Source: SHZI01 sp032122615 (GTDB taxonomy: Bacteria; Pseudomonadota; Gammaproteobacteria; Steroidobacterales; GCA-2729495). Taken from it: a stretch of DNA of 39,399 nt. Below the pieces are notes generated by a model. That model had not been told where the DNA came from, made no database searches, and saw nothing but the letters and a program-made list of their open reading frames with translations. This document shows, piece after piece, positions 32,099 to 39,399 of the stretch; positions within the stretch are counted from its first letter, which is position 1, and the number at the start of each line of letters is the position of its first letter. The position numbers were made by a program, and so were the translations under genes. The stretch covers positions 1-39,399 of the forward strand of contig JAQBGF010000065.1 of NCBI GenBank assembly GCA_032122615.1, written 5' to 3'.

Positions 32099-33322
32099 TC
32101 AGCCCGCGCACAGCTGCGCAAGCGCGTCGAGGCGCCGTTCGGGCTCGGCGACAAGCGGGTTGCTCTCATCCCAGGCATAGCCGGCAAGAATCGAACAAAC
32201 CATACGTCGAACCTGGGGTGACTGATTCTGCGAGAAGACCACATCCTGGAAGCGCCCGTCGTACCAGGCGGTCACGTACGCCCGGAAGGCATCGACACCC
32301 CGCTTGAGAGGCTTCGCGAACTCCTCTTCCCAACAAACGGACTCGCCTGCCAGCTGGCGATCGAGGACCGCAACGGCCGTGCTCGCCGAACGCATCGCGA
32401 TGGTGACGCCGGATGAGAAAACCGGATCCAGGAATTCTGCCGCATTCCCCAGTAACGCAAAGCCTGGCCCGTGCATGGTTCTGACGTTCGCGGCATAACC
32501 ACCCAACTTGCGAGCCGGCGTGTCCCAGACGGCGTTCGCGAGCAAGGCGGACAGCCCGGGATCATCACCGACGAGTGTTCGGAGACGTTCGTCCGGTGAC
32601 GGCGGATAGGCGGCAAAAAACTCCTGGCTCGCGACGACGCCAATCGACGACCGGCCTCCCGCGAACGGGATCAGCCAGTACCACACGTCCTTGTGGTCAG
32701 GGTGGATGGTCACACGAATCTTGTTGCGGTCGAATGCGTCGCTGGCAATGCCGTCACCGATATGAGTGAAGCATGCGTGGCGAACGGGAAACGCGGAAGG
32801 CGTCTCCAGCCCCAAAAGGCGCGGCAGCGTGCGCCCAAACCCGCTGGCGTCGAGAACAAACTCGGCGTTGATCTGCTGAATTTTGCCGGTGGCATCTCGG
32901 GCTGTCACGCAGGGCTTGCCGCTATTCGCTTTGACAGCGACGATTTCAGTCTCGTAGCGGATCTCGACTCCCTGACGCTCGGCATCGTCCGCCAGGATCT
33001 TGTCAAACGCCGCTCGCTGCACCTGGTAAGTGGTATCGCGGCCCGGTGTCGACTTTTCGCTGAAATCGAAATCGCTGTACCGGTCACGACAGGCAAACGC
33101 GGCGCCGTTCTTGTGCTGGAAACCGGCCGCCTCAACGGCCGGCAGCATGCCGGCTTCGGCGACAAAATCGAGGCAGTGCGCCAGCAGGCTCTCGCCGATC
33201 GAGAAACGCGGGAAACGCTGCCGCTCCAGAACCAGCACATCCCGACCGCGGCGACGCAAGAGCGCCGAGGCAATGGACCCGGACGGCCCGGCACCGATGA
33301 CCACCACTTCAACCCGCTTCAT
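32099..33322 (-). CDS. FAD-dependent oxidoreductase with flavin-halogenase motifs
   Basis: ATG 33322 starts a 407-residue flavoprotein: FAD loop GAGPSGS (10–16), LERQRFPRFSIGESLL, Lys71 in GFQHKNGAAFAC (the position of the catalytic Lys in flavin-dependent halogenases), LDASGFGR, the WYWLIP halogenase motif (214–219) and GDAA-like GNAAEFLDPVFSSGV. Known: related enzymes brominate or chlorinate xanthomonadin and flexirubin pigments, but some members of the same family are not halogenases. I infer halogenation or another oxidation of the aryl head or the resorcinol. It sits inside the core operon, so it belongs to the pathway. Confidence 0.8.
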   Translation of the reverse strand: MKRVEVVVIGAGPSGSIASALLRRRGRDVLVLERQRFPRFSIGESLLAHCLDFVAEAGMLPAVEAAGFQHKNGAAFACRDRYSDFDFSEKSTPGRDTTYQVQRAAFDKILADDAERQGVEIRYETEIVAVKANSGKPCVTARDATGKIQQINAEFVLDASGFGRTLPRLLGLETPSAFPVRHACFTHIGDGIASDAFDRNKIRVTIHPDHKDVWYWLIPFAGGRSSIGVVASQEFFAAYPPSPDERLRTLVGDDPGLSALLANAVWDTPARKLGGYAANVRTMHGPGFALLGNAAEFLDPVFSSGVTIAMRSASTAVAVLDRQLAGESVCWEEEFAKPLKRGVDAFRAYVTAWYDGRFQDVVFSQNQSPQVRRMVCSILAGYAWDESNPLVAEPERRLDALAQLCAG

Positions 33323-33344
33323 GACGTTTTGCCCCCGACTTGAT

Positions 33345-33824
33345 TCATGTGCGGCCCAGCTGATCGCTGGGCGCCAGCGGGCTAAGGCTGACGCCGGCCC
33401 GCACCAGCGCGGCTTCAATTCGGGCCACGAATGCCGGCGGTGACGTCAGCTGCAACACTCCCGTTGCGCCGTCAACGGCCACCTGCCGCGTTTGTGCCCG
33501 GGCCACACGCTCGCCGGTTGCGGCGTCGGTTACCAGATAGACGATCGTCAGGCGATTCTCCCAGTCGACCAGGGCGGCCCGCACGCGTAGCCGGTCACCA
33601 TACCGGCTGAAGCGCAGATACCTCACCTTAAGGTCGACCACCGGCCAGCCAAACCCCGAACCAATCATGGCTTCAAGCCCGCAATCAAGCTGGTCCATCA
33701 AGGCCCAGCGCGCATTTTCGAAGTACTTGAGATAGTGCCCGTGCCAAACCACCTGCGCGAGATCCACATCGTGAAACGGCACCTGCACCTCGATCTCTGC
33801 CGCCAGGACGCCACGCTCTCTCAT
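33345..33824 (-). CDS. 4HBT-type acyl thioesterase
   Basis: ATG 33824 overlaps the acyltransferase stop (ATGA). The 159-residue hotdog has the 4-hydroxybenzoyl-CoA thioesterase plan VPFHDVDLAQVVWHGHYLKY, with the catalytic Asp in HDVDLAQVVWHGH, followed by a helix FENARWALMDQL and the RYGDRLRVRAALV strand. Known: thioesterases of this class are normal parts of aryl polyene clusters and may release the product or clear misloaded ACPs. It lies between the acyltransferase and the FAD enzyme. Confidence 0.87.
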   Translation of the reverse strand: MRERGVLAAEIEVQVPFHDVDLAQVVWHGHYLKYFENARWALMDQLDCGLEAMIGSGFGWPVVDLKVRYLRFSRYGDRLRVRAALVDWENRLTIVYLVTDAATGERVARAQTRQVAVDGATGVLQLTSPPAFVARIEAALVRAGVSLSPLAPSDQLGRT

Positions 33825-34783
33825 CGAGGCCTTCCCCGGGAAGCGGCGGGTACGGGCCCCCAGAATGGATAGAAATTGAACCACTGCAACGGTTGCATTC
33901 TCATATAGTGCTCCAGTCGCGCCGCGAAGCGACGCGCCAGCCCCGCAATTACTGCGTCCCTCTCACCGCGGGACCAGGCCACCTGCTTTGCGAACGGCTC
34001 GAAGTGGATGTGGTTCTTCCCGTCATGGCGCAGGCAAAACACGAGAAAGACGGGGCAGCCCAGCAGCGCCGCAAGCACGTAGGGGCCGATCGGCAGCCGG
34101 GCGGGCGCGCCTAGCAACTCGACCTGCACCGTGCGACCGCCGTGCACGGGCACACGATCTCCGGCAATGACGACCCACTCCCCGGCGGCAATGCGGTCGC
34201 GTAGCGTGAATGCCAGTGCCATGTCCATCTCGGTTACCTGCAGCAACTCGAACCCGGCGGCGCCCGCCATCCCCAGCAAGCGATTGATATTCCTCGCGTG
34301 CCGCGTATGCGCGAGAACGTTCAGCTTCACACGATTGTTGATGCCAGCAAGCGCCCGGCAGACTTCCAGGTTGCCGAGGTGCGTGCCGATGATCAGTCCG
34401 CCGGTACCCGCGTCAATTGCCCGACCTACATCAGCGTAGTTCTCAAGCGTGACACTGGCCAGGGTGAGGCGGCCGGCCCATGCATCGAATTTGTCGAGGA
34501 TGGCGTCACCGAATGCCGAGAAGTGCCGGAAGGACGTCTGCCAGTCCGCACGCAGCCCCGTCGAGGGCGCCGCACGGGAAATACGCTGGAGATAGTCGTA
34601 AGACGCAGCACGGGCCGAGCGGCCAATCAGGAAAAAATAGACGGTTACCAACCACACGATCGGCATCAGCAACGGCCGCCGCAGTACCTGCAGCACCCAG
34701 AACATCAAGCGCATCACCCCGTAGACACCCCGCTCCCGGGCAGTTGCCCAGGACGCGGGCAAGGTGGCGTCGGATGAACTCAC
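33821..34783 (-). CDS. LpxL-like lipid acyltransferase
   Basis: This 320-residue member of the lipid A late acyltransferase family has an N-terminal membrane helix (about 25–55), the catalytic box H135-LGNL-E140 in GTHLGNLEVCR, AGDRVPVHGG and a C-terminal QWFNFYPFW motif. Known: LpxL-like proteins in aryl polyene loci are believed to attach the polyene or fatty acyl group to a lipid carrier or sugar at the inner membrane. Works together with the PlsC-type enzyme and the glycosyltransferase nearby. ATG at 34783; the stop is coupled to the thioesterase start. Confidence 0.9.
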   Translation of the reverse strand: MSSSDATLPASWATARERGVYGVMRLMFWVLQVLRRPLLMPIVWLVTVYFFLIGRSARAASYDYLQRISRAAPSTGLRADWQTSFRHFSAFGDAILDKFDAWAGRLTLASVTLENYADVGRAIDAGTGGLIIGTHLGNLEVCRALAGINNRVKLNVLAHTRHARNINRLLGMAGAAGFELLQVTEMDMALAFTLRDRIAAGEWVVIAGDRVPVHGGRTVQVELLGAPARLPIGPYVLAALLGCPVFLVFCLRHDGKNHIHFEPFAKQVAWSRGERDAVIAGLARRFAARLEHYMRMQPLQWFNFYPFWGPVPAASRGRPR

Positions 34784-34816
34784 GGACCTGTCCGCACTAG
34801 CGGGACTGCAGCAGGC

Positions 34817-35497
34817 CTAGTTGCCGCCGGCATCGCGAAACAGGATCCTGCCATCGGAGATCAACGGGTCTTCCGGCCCCTCCCCGGAGCGGAACGCGAA
34901 GTGTAGCGTGCCGGAACCGGTGACGGAGCGGAGCGTAAGCTGCAGGGCGGACCCAGGCTGCATCACCCGGCGAAATCTCAGCATGTCCAGGCCTGCGAAC
35001 TGGGCCGGAAAGGCGAAGTGCCGCCGACTGAAGGCAACTGCCCAACGGACCTGCTCCACTCCCGGAACGACGGGGGCGACCGGAAAGTGGAACCTGAAGA
35101 TGGCCAGTTCGAGCGGCACCCGCAGCCCGTAACGGACTTCACCGTCCGTGCCAATGGCAACCGACCGTTCAACTGGCCCGTCGGGCAGGGGCTCACGCAG
35201 GATCGCTTCAGCTGCCTCGGCCCGAATTCCACCCCGCGTTTGCGGCAGCGCCTCGACCAGGCGCCAGAGCCAGGGTAACGGAGCACCCAGGTGGGCAGCC
35301 CAGTCGGCGGCGATGCCAGCGCGACCCGTGCAGCGATAGGCATCGAGACCTGCCGTTGTGGGCGCGATGAGCAGGCCGCTGATTCCCGGCCGGAGGACTG
35401 ACTGCACTGCAGCCACCCAAGGATGGCCTTCAAGCCGGCTCGCGACGGAGAGTAGATCCCGTTGCCCGTGCGCCCTGTTGGTTTGATTAATAGTCAA
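34817..35497 (-). CDS. ApeI-type dehydratase fused to an adenylation C-terminal remnant
   Basis: TTG at 35497 is the longest start; no strong ribosome site is visible. The 226-residue protein has two parts. Residues about 13–105 look like the C-terminal subdomain of an AMP-forming ligase: VASRLEGHPWVAAVQSVL and LPQTRGGIRAE (84–94), where the catalytic Lys is replaced by Ile91. Residues about 128–226 form a hotdog of ApeI type with His137 in FHFPVAPVVPGVEQVRWA and a FRRVMQPGSALQL strand. The large N-terminal adenylation domain is missing. Dehydratase function is probable; the front part may be a relic or a binding module. Confidence 0.75.
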   Translation of the reverse strand: MTINQTNRAHGQRDLLSVASRLEGHPWVAAVQSVLRPGISGLLIAPTTAGLDAYRCTGRAGIAADWAAHLGAPLPWLWRLVEALPQTRGGIRAEAAEAILREPLPDGPVERSVAIGTDGEVRYGLRVPLELAIFRFHFPVAPVVPGVEQVRWAVAFSRRHFAFPAQFAGLDMLRFRRVMQPGSALQLTLRSVTGSGTLHFAFRSGEGPEDPLISDGRILFRDAGGN

Positions 35498-35520
35498 AGA
35501 CAGGCCGGCTGCCGGGCGTT

Positions 35521-35772
35521 TCAGGCTTCCTGGACGAGCCGATACACGACATCGGCCAGATCACCGACAGTCCTCACCGAGCGGAAATCATCGGCGGAAA
35601 GTTTCTTCCCGGTGTAGCGACGCACCTGATCGATCAGGTCGACGGCATCGATGCTGTCTATTTCGAGATCCTCGTACAGCCTGGCATCCAGCGTTACCCG
35701 CTCCGGCGGGATCTCGAATAGCTGGAATAGCGTCGTGCGAACCTGCTCGACGATCGCCTCCCTCGTGTACAT
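35521..35772 (-). CDS. Acyl carrier protein 3
   Basis: ATG 35772 (GGGGG site about 9 bases upstream) starts an 83-residue ACP with phosphopantetheine site DLEIDSIDAVDL, Ser40, and the conserved IPPERVTLDARLYEDL front. An upstream ATG (35823) would add an unlikely tail. It is the first ACP of the core operon and precedes the dehydratase; aryl polyene loci often have two ACPs of different kinds in this operon. Stop at 35521, 23 bases before the next start. Confidence 0.9.
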   Translation of the reverse strand: MYTREAIVEQVRTTLFQLFEIPPERVTLDARLYEDLEIDSIDAVDLIDQVRRYTGKKLSADDFRSVRTVGDLADVVYRLVQEA

Positions 35773-35834
35773 CTGGCCCCCTGCTCCGATCTGTCCTGAG
35801 TACTGGCTCAAAAGACGGGCCAACTCCGAGCCTA

Positions 35835-36680
35835 TTATATTTCAGTCGGGGGGCCCCGTTCATCTTTCGGAGCCAGTTTCAGCTCACGGAAGAACACATC
35901 GAGCAGCAGCGAGTTGAAGGCACGCGATCCAGCTGGCGGGGATGCCATGCGCCGGAAAGACTCCATATCGATATCAGCGCCGACGCGCAGGCAAAAATGC
36001 GGTCGACGAGCTGGAATCCGATACCAGGGTTCCGCTTTTGTGAGCGTCGTAGGGTTGACGTCTATATAGACGGGTGTCACCGACGTGGCAGCCGAAAGCG
36101 CCACGCTGGCGGCTCCCCGGTGAAAATGCAGCGGCTCTCCCGGCCGCGTTCGCGTGCCCTCCGGGAACATCACCAGCGGTTGCCCCCCGGCCAGGGCCGC
36201 CGCTGCGCCTTCGATCATGAGGTCCGTTGGACTGTTGCTGACGTAGCCGGCCGATGCCACGGCAAACCGGGTAAAAAGATTGCTCCAAAGCTCGACCTTC
36301 ACGACGCAACCGGCCGAAGGGGTAAATCCCAGTAGAAACACAACATCGATAAGCGACGGATGATTGGCGAGAATCAACTGGCCCGGCTTGCCAAGGCGCG
36401 CGACGCCGCCGAAGTCGTAAGTGAGCACCCCGGTACACCGCATAAACTCAATAAAAAGACGGAAAGTGCGCCGCAACAGAGCCCGCGCCCGGGCATTGTC
36501 AGTGGTCGTATCCCCTGGCAACAGTCGGACTATCGGAAATATAAGGAGGCCTAAGACGAGTTGGCCGATGCCGAAGACGAGAAAGCTCAGCCCTGTCGCG
36601 ACCAGCCTCCAGTAATAGGAATCGCGCTTGGCGTCCGGTCGGTCGCCAGTCGCAGCAACAGCGGTCGACCCATTAGGCAT
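35835..36680 (-). CDS. PlsC-type lysophospholipid acyltransferase
   Basis: This 281-residue protein has an N-terminal membrane helix (about 28–53), the acyltransferase box N106-HPSLI-D112 and FPEGTRTRPG (172–181), followed by VTPVYIDVNP. This is the 1-acylglycerol-3-phosphate acyltransferase fold. Known aryl polyene clusters carry such an enzyme together with an LpxL-like one, probably to build the lipid anchor of the pigment. It heads the core operon; its start is 38 bases from the divergent PPTase start, so both promoters must share this short space or lie inside the genes. Confidence 0.92.
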   Translation of the reverse strand: MPNGSTAVAATGDRPDAKRDSYYWRLVATGLSFLVFGIGQLVLGLLIFPIVRLLPGDTTTDNARARALLRRTFRLFIEFMRCTGVLTYDFGGVARLGKPGQLILANHPSLIDVVFLLGFTPSAGCVVKVELWSNLFTRFAVASAGYVSNSPTDLMIEGAAAALAGGQPLVMFPEGTRTRPGEPLHFHRGAASVALSAATSVTPVYIDVNPTTLTKAEPWYRIPARRPHFCLRVGADIDMESFRRMASPPAGSRAFNSLLLDVFFRELKLAPKDERGPPTEI

Positions 36681-36718
36681 AATCAGCTCTCGTAACCACT
36701 GTGGCGATACTTGCAGCC

Positions 36719-37504
36719 ATGCCCTCGATCAATCTCACGCACACCCCCGACACCGTTGCGGTCTGGCTGGCTACACCTGCCGCACAAGCCCTGTTCAATC
36801 CTGCCGACCAGAGTAGCGAAGATCAGGCACGGTGGCGAAGCCAGCGCGGCGAGCGACGTCGGCTCGACTGGATGGTTAGCCGGGCCTTGCGATACGGCGT
36901 CTCGCCGCCGCCCGGACTGCCCGTCAGCTTGTCGCACAGTAACGGTTATGCCGCATTGGCCGTCGCCGGACCGGGGTTCAAAGTGGGGGTAGATCTTGAA
37001 CATGTCCGGCAGCGGGATGCGATGTCCATCGCCCGACTGGCCTACTCGTCGCGCGAGTGCGCCGACCTCGCGGCGCTCGACGACCGGGCCCGTCTCAGGC
37101 ACTTTTATGCCCTCTGGACGTTCAAGGAAGCCTGCGCCAAGGCCCTGAATATCAACCTCGGCCAGGCCCTGGGACAGTGCCAGATCTGGCGGGACGGAGA
37201 GGGTTGGCACGCGGCGGCTCCCACCGACGTGGACTGGTCGGCCGAAGTTCTCTCCCCGGCAGCGCACCTCATGCTGGCGGTCGTCCGACTGGCCCCCGGT
37301 AACGACGCGGCAACGACCGGTCGGGTGGTCCAGCACGAATGGCCCGGGGAGGATAGCCCCTGTTGGGAAAAGGTCCTGCGAGTCCAGGGATCATCAAGGT
37401 CGTGCGCGCCTACGATCGGTCCGGCACCCGCGAGACCCGACGAAGTAACAACCTCGGCAGGCGCAGCACCATCCCGATTGTCAGGCAGGTGTGCAACCAA
37501 CTGA
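36719..37504 (+). CDS. 4'-phosphopantetheinyl transferase (Sfp-type)
   Basis: ATG 36719 is preferred to GTG 36701. The 261-residue protein has the Sfp-family motifs: SLSHSNGYAAL, the metal pair Asp92/Glu94 in GVDLEHVRQRD, Trp133 and Lys136–Glu137 with Lys141 in WTFKEACAKAL. Known role: transfers phosphopantetheine from CoA to the serines of ACPs; here it should activate the three ACPs. The last ~35 residues (after about 225) are rich in Pro/Ala/Ser and run antisense into the 3' end of the glycosyltransferase (95-base overlap), so the natural end may have been lost by a frameshift or the tail is tolerated. Confidence 0.88.
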   Translation: MPSINLTHTPDTVAVWLATPAAQALFNPADQSSEDQARWRSQRGERRRLDWMVSRALRYGVSPPPGLPVSLSHSNGYAALAVAGPGFKVGVDLEHVRQRDAMSIARLAYSSRECADLAALDDRARLRHFYALWTFKEACAKALNINLGQALGQCQIWRDGEGWHAAAPTDVDWSAEVLSPAAHLMLAVVRLAPGNDAATTGRVVQHEWPGEDSPCWEKVLRVQGSSRSCAPTIGPAPARPDEVTTSAGAAPSRLSGRCATN

Positions 37505-38165
37505 TGCCCAGGTTGTCCCGCAGATAGTGGAAGTGCGAGATCCCGCCAGGTTGATAGCTGACGCGGGTCTCCACAGGCTCGATCGGCACGCCCGCCCAGA
37601 ACAGCCTTACGGCAATTGCCGTATCGAAGACCATGCCATCCCCAATCGTGGCCTCGCGGTACAGGCGAACGACCGGCGCCAGAGGGTAGCAACGGAAGCC
37701 ATAGAGGGCGTCCGGGATTTCGAAGGATAGCGTCTCGATCGCGACCCAGAACTGGGTAACCAGGCGACCGTACCGGCGGGCCCGCGGCGCGGCCGCGTCG
37801 AACACGGGCTTGCCCATGATGAGGCTTTCCGGCGCCCGACGAGCCGCTTCGATAAACCGGGGTGTGTCGCCGGCATCGTGCTGCCCGTCCGCGTCGAGCT
37901 GCACGGCATGGGTATAGCCCTGCCCGAAAGCCACGTGAAAGCCCTCACGCATCGCCGCACCCTTGCCGCCATTGTTCGGGCGCGTGACGAGCCGGACCCA
38001 GGGAAAACTGGTGGCCAGCCGGCCCAGCACGTCTTTCGTGGGCACATCACTGCCGTCGTCCACGATCAGGCACGGCAGGCCGGTGCTGGCCAGCGATTCG
38101 ACTACAGGTTGGATCGTGTCGCGGTTGTTGTAGATCGGAATAATGATGCAGGGCCTGAAGGACAT
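37410..38165 (-). CDS. Family 2 glycosyltransferase
   Basis: This 251-residue GT-A protein starts at ATG 38165 with CIIIPIYNNRDTI, has the VDDGSD nucleotide loop, NGGKGAAMREG, the LDADGQHD metal site and the acceptor-side GFRCYPL–GDGMVFDTA motif seen in polyprenol/lipid glycosyltransferases. It ends without membrane helices except a weak hydrophobic segment near the C-terminus. Known: a GT2 is a standard gene of aryl polyene loci and may put a sugar between the polyene and its lipid anchor. It follows the radical SAM gene by 9 bases. Confidence 0.92.
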   Translation of the reverse strand: MSFRPCIIIPIYNNRDTIQPVVESLASTGLPCLIVDDGSDVPTKDVLGRLATSFPWVRLVTRPNNGGKGAAMREGFHVAFGQGYTHAVQLDADGQHDAGDTPRFIEAARRAPESLIMGKPVFDAAAPRARRYGRLVTQFWVAIETLSFEIPDALYGFRCYPLAPVVRLYREATIGDGMVFDTAIAVRLFWAGVPIEPVETRVSYQPGGISHFHYLRDNLGISWLHTCLTIGMVLRLPRLLLRRVSRVPDRS

Positions 38166-38174
38166 GCCCTGGGG

Positions 38175-39399
38175 TTACTCAATGCGGTCCAGTGGCTGCT
38201 GGACCTGCGCCTGCAACAGCAGCCCGCCCCGTCCTGTCAGCACGCTACGCATCTTGGCCGCCACGAACTGGCCGAGAAACTTCATCACGCGAACGAGATG
38301 CGCCGGATAGCGCAGCGTCAGTTTCGTGTAATACCACATCATCCGCGGCCGTCGATAGAAGCTGATCAGGATATCCAGATAGTGGCGGTCGAGCTCCTCG
38401 AAGGTCATCCCCTCGGGTGCCCACAGGAAGTTCATGCCGTTCATCTTTTTCCAGTGATCGTCCCGGATGTTCGTGCCGTACAGATCGCGATAGATTGGCG
38501 ACCCGGGATACGGCGTGAACTTTGTGAGATTCATGATCGTCATCGGAATCCGGCGGATGAATTCCTTGGTGACACGGATGGTCTCCACGGTCTCCCCCGG
38601 GTAGCCGAGGATAAACAGGCCCTTGGTGCGAATGCCGGCCGCCGCGGTCCAGCGTAGTGCCTGTTCTGACCGTGCAATATCCGCCGCCTTGTCCATCCGT
38701 TGCAGCACCTCGTTGGAGCCGGACTCCAGGCCGAAGCTGATCTCCCAGCAGCCGGCCTTCTTCATCAGCTCGAGGATGTCGGGTTTCACCGTATCGACGC
38801 GTGCCGTACAGCTCCAGGTAATCCTGGTGCCGGTGGAGAGGATCAGTTCACACAGCTTCCGCGTACGAGGCTTGCTGGCCAGGAACAGGTCATCGACAAA
38901 CAGGATATGGCGGACGCCGTACCTGGACTGAAGGTGCTGGATCATCTCGAAGACGCGCTCGGGGCTGTAGGCGCGGACCTGTGCGCCGAACGTCGAGGTG
39001 TCGCAGAACTTGCAGTGGAACGGGCAGCCACGCGACGCCGCGATCGTTGCCACCGGCAGCCGTGGAAAATCGTAGACGGCAGCGGGATAGGCATCGGGGA
39101 AGTTCGGCAAAAGATCCCAGGCCGGCATTGGCAGGTGATCGAGGTCCCGGGTGATCGGGAGCGACGCGTTGCTGCGAACCTCGTTACCCTCCAGATAGAC
39201 GGCGCCCGGCACGGAACCGAGTCCGCGGTGCTCCTGTAGTGATTCGAGCAACCGTACCAACGCCTCCTCGCCTTCGCCGACGATGGCCACGTCAAATTCA
39301 TGGAAGCGCGCCATCGTCTCCTTACCCATCGACGAAATGTGCGGGCCACCAACGATAATGGTGGTGGCAGGCAGAAGCGCCTTGATTTTCCTGGAGATC
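38175..39399 (-). CDS. B12-binding radical SAM protein, 5' end beyond the window
   Basis: The frame continues without a stop to the window edge, so the start is outside. The visible ~407 residues begin with the end of a cobalamin-binding domain (TTIIVGGPHISSMG, FDVAIVGEGEEALVRLLE), then the radical SAM core with C-x3-C-x2-C in SRGCPFHCKFCDT, GLESGSNEVLQRM and FILGYPGETVETI, and a C-terminal helical region with a membrane-facing RPRMMWYYTKLTL part. Known: this class performs methylations, ring contractions or C–C bond formation; HpnR- and BchE-like proteins are relatives. It is co-directional with the GT2 gene, but such an enzyme is not a usual aryl polyene gene. Confidence 0.87.
   Translation of the reverse strand, partial: ISRKIKALLPATTIIVGGPHISSMGKETMARFHEFDVAIVGEGEEALVRLLESLQEHRGLGSVPGAVYLEGNEVRSNASLPITRDLDHLPMPAWDLLPNFPDAYPAAVYDFPRLPVATIAASRGCPFHCKFCDTSTFGAQVRAYSPERVFEMIQHLQSRYGVRHILFVDDLFLASKPRTRKLCELILSTGTRITWSCTARVDTVKPDILELMKKAGCWEISFGLESGSNEVLQRMDKAADIARSEQALRWTAAAGIRTKGLFILGYPGETVETIRVTKEFIRRIPMTIMNLTKFTPYPGSPIYRDLYGTNIRDDHWKKMNGMNFLWAPEGMTFEELDRHYLDILISFYRRPRMMWYYTKLTLRYPAHLVRVMKFLGQFVAAKMRSVLTGRGGLLLQAQVQQPLDRIE

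Overview
The window comes from a high-GC proteobacterium, most likely a gammaproteobacterium. The evidence is a UbiK accessory factor next to a YifB/ComM AAA+ protein, a TorF-type porin–glnK–amtB operon with a sigma-54 promoter, a cytochrome c5-type membrane cytochrome, a LytS/AlgZ–LytTR/AlgR pair, and a protein with a VPXPA-type C-terminal sorting signal. I do not assign it further than this. The first ~1.34 kb is visibly more AT-rich than the rest. It carries a broken DsbA-like gene and a small lipoprotein, and ends at a truncated tRNA-Arg(CCG) half, so it may be the edge of an acquired segment.

From 1.5 to 10.8 kb lies housekeeping and nitrogen-related DNA. It holds a Crp/Fnr regulator and cytochrome c (1524–2827), an exported VPXPA protein (3055), comM and ubiK (minus strand), the porin–glnK–amtB operon (5891–8247), a DUF4124-type exported protein, and a LytS-type kinase with its LytTR response regulator (8878–10766).

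From about 10.8 kb to the right edge, nearly everything belongs to one biosynthetic locus that reads as a hybrid aryl polyene (APE) / dialkylresorcinol (DAR) cluster, the architecture known from flexirubin-type pigments. The left module (10.8–20.5 kb) has a methyltransferase, an ABC-2 exporter, an ACP, a ketosynthase and a chain-length-factor-like KS. These are followed on the opposite strand by a BtrH-like protein, an unknown 137-aa protein, a KSIII (DarB), a DarA-type condensing/aromatising enzyme and a FabZ-like dehydratase, and then on the plus strand by a first ApeP-like dehydratase. A decayed gene (20.5–21.2 kb; one frameshift and two stops) separates this from a plus-strand transport operon: a COG4648 membrane protein, a hotdog dehydratase, a LolA-like carrier, an MMPL exporter and an ApeP-like dehydratase.

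The core APE operon runs on the minus strand from 36.7 to 25.9 kb. It encodes a PlsC acyltransferase, an ACP, an ApeI-type dehydratase carrying a leftover adenylation C-terminal domain, an LpxL-like acyltransferase, a thioesterase, an FAD enzyme with flavin-halogenase motifs, an ApeP-type dehydratase, a ketoreductase, a KS, an aryl/acyl ligase, an ACP, a KS and a chain-length factor. A phosphopantetheinyl transferase, a family 2 glycosyltransferase and a B12-binding radical SAM protein (cut by the window edge) complete it.

A working model: the ligase loads an aryl starter on an ACP, and KS/CLF–KR–DH cycles build the polyene. DarB and DarA make a dialkylresorcinol from two chains, and the BtrH-like protein may join the two parts. 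Acyltransferases, the glycosyltransferase, LolA, MMPL and ABC proteins would deliver or anchor the pigment in the outer membrane. No ammonia lyase or chorismate-lyase-like gene for the starter is visible, so the starter is probably made elsewhere. The most novel-looking points are the duplicated KS/CLF/ACP/dehydratase sets, the halogenase-like enzyme, the adenylation-remnant–dehydratase fusion, the unknown partner of the BtrH-like protein and the terminal B12 radical SAM gene.
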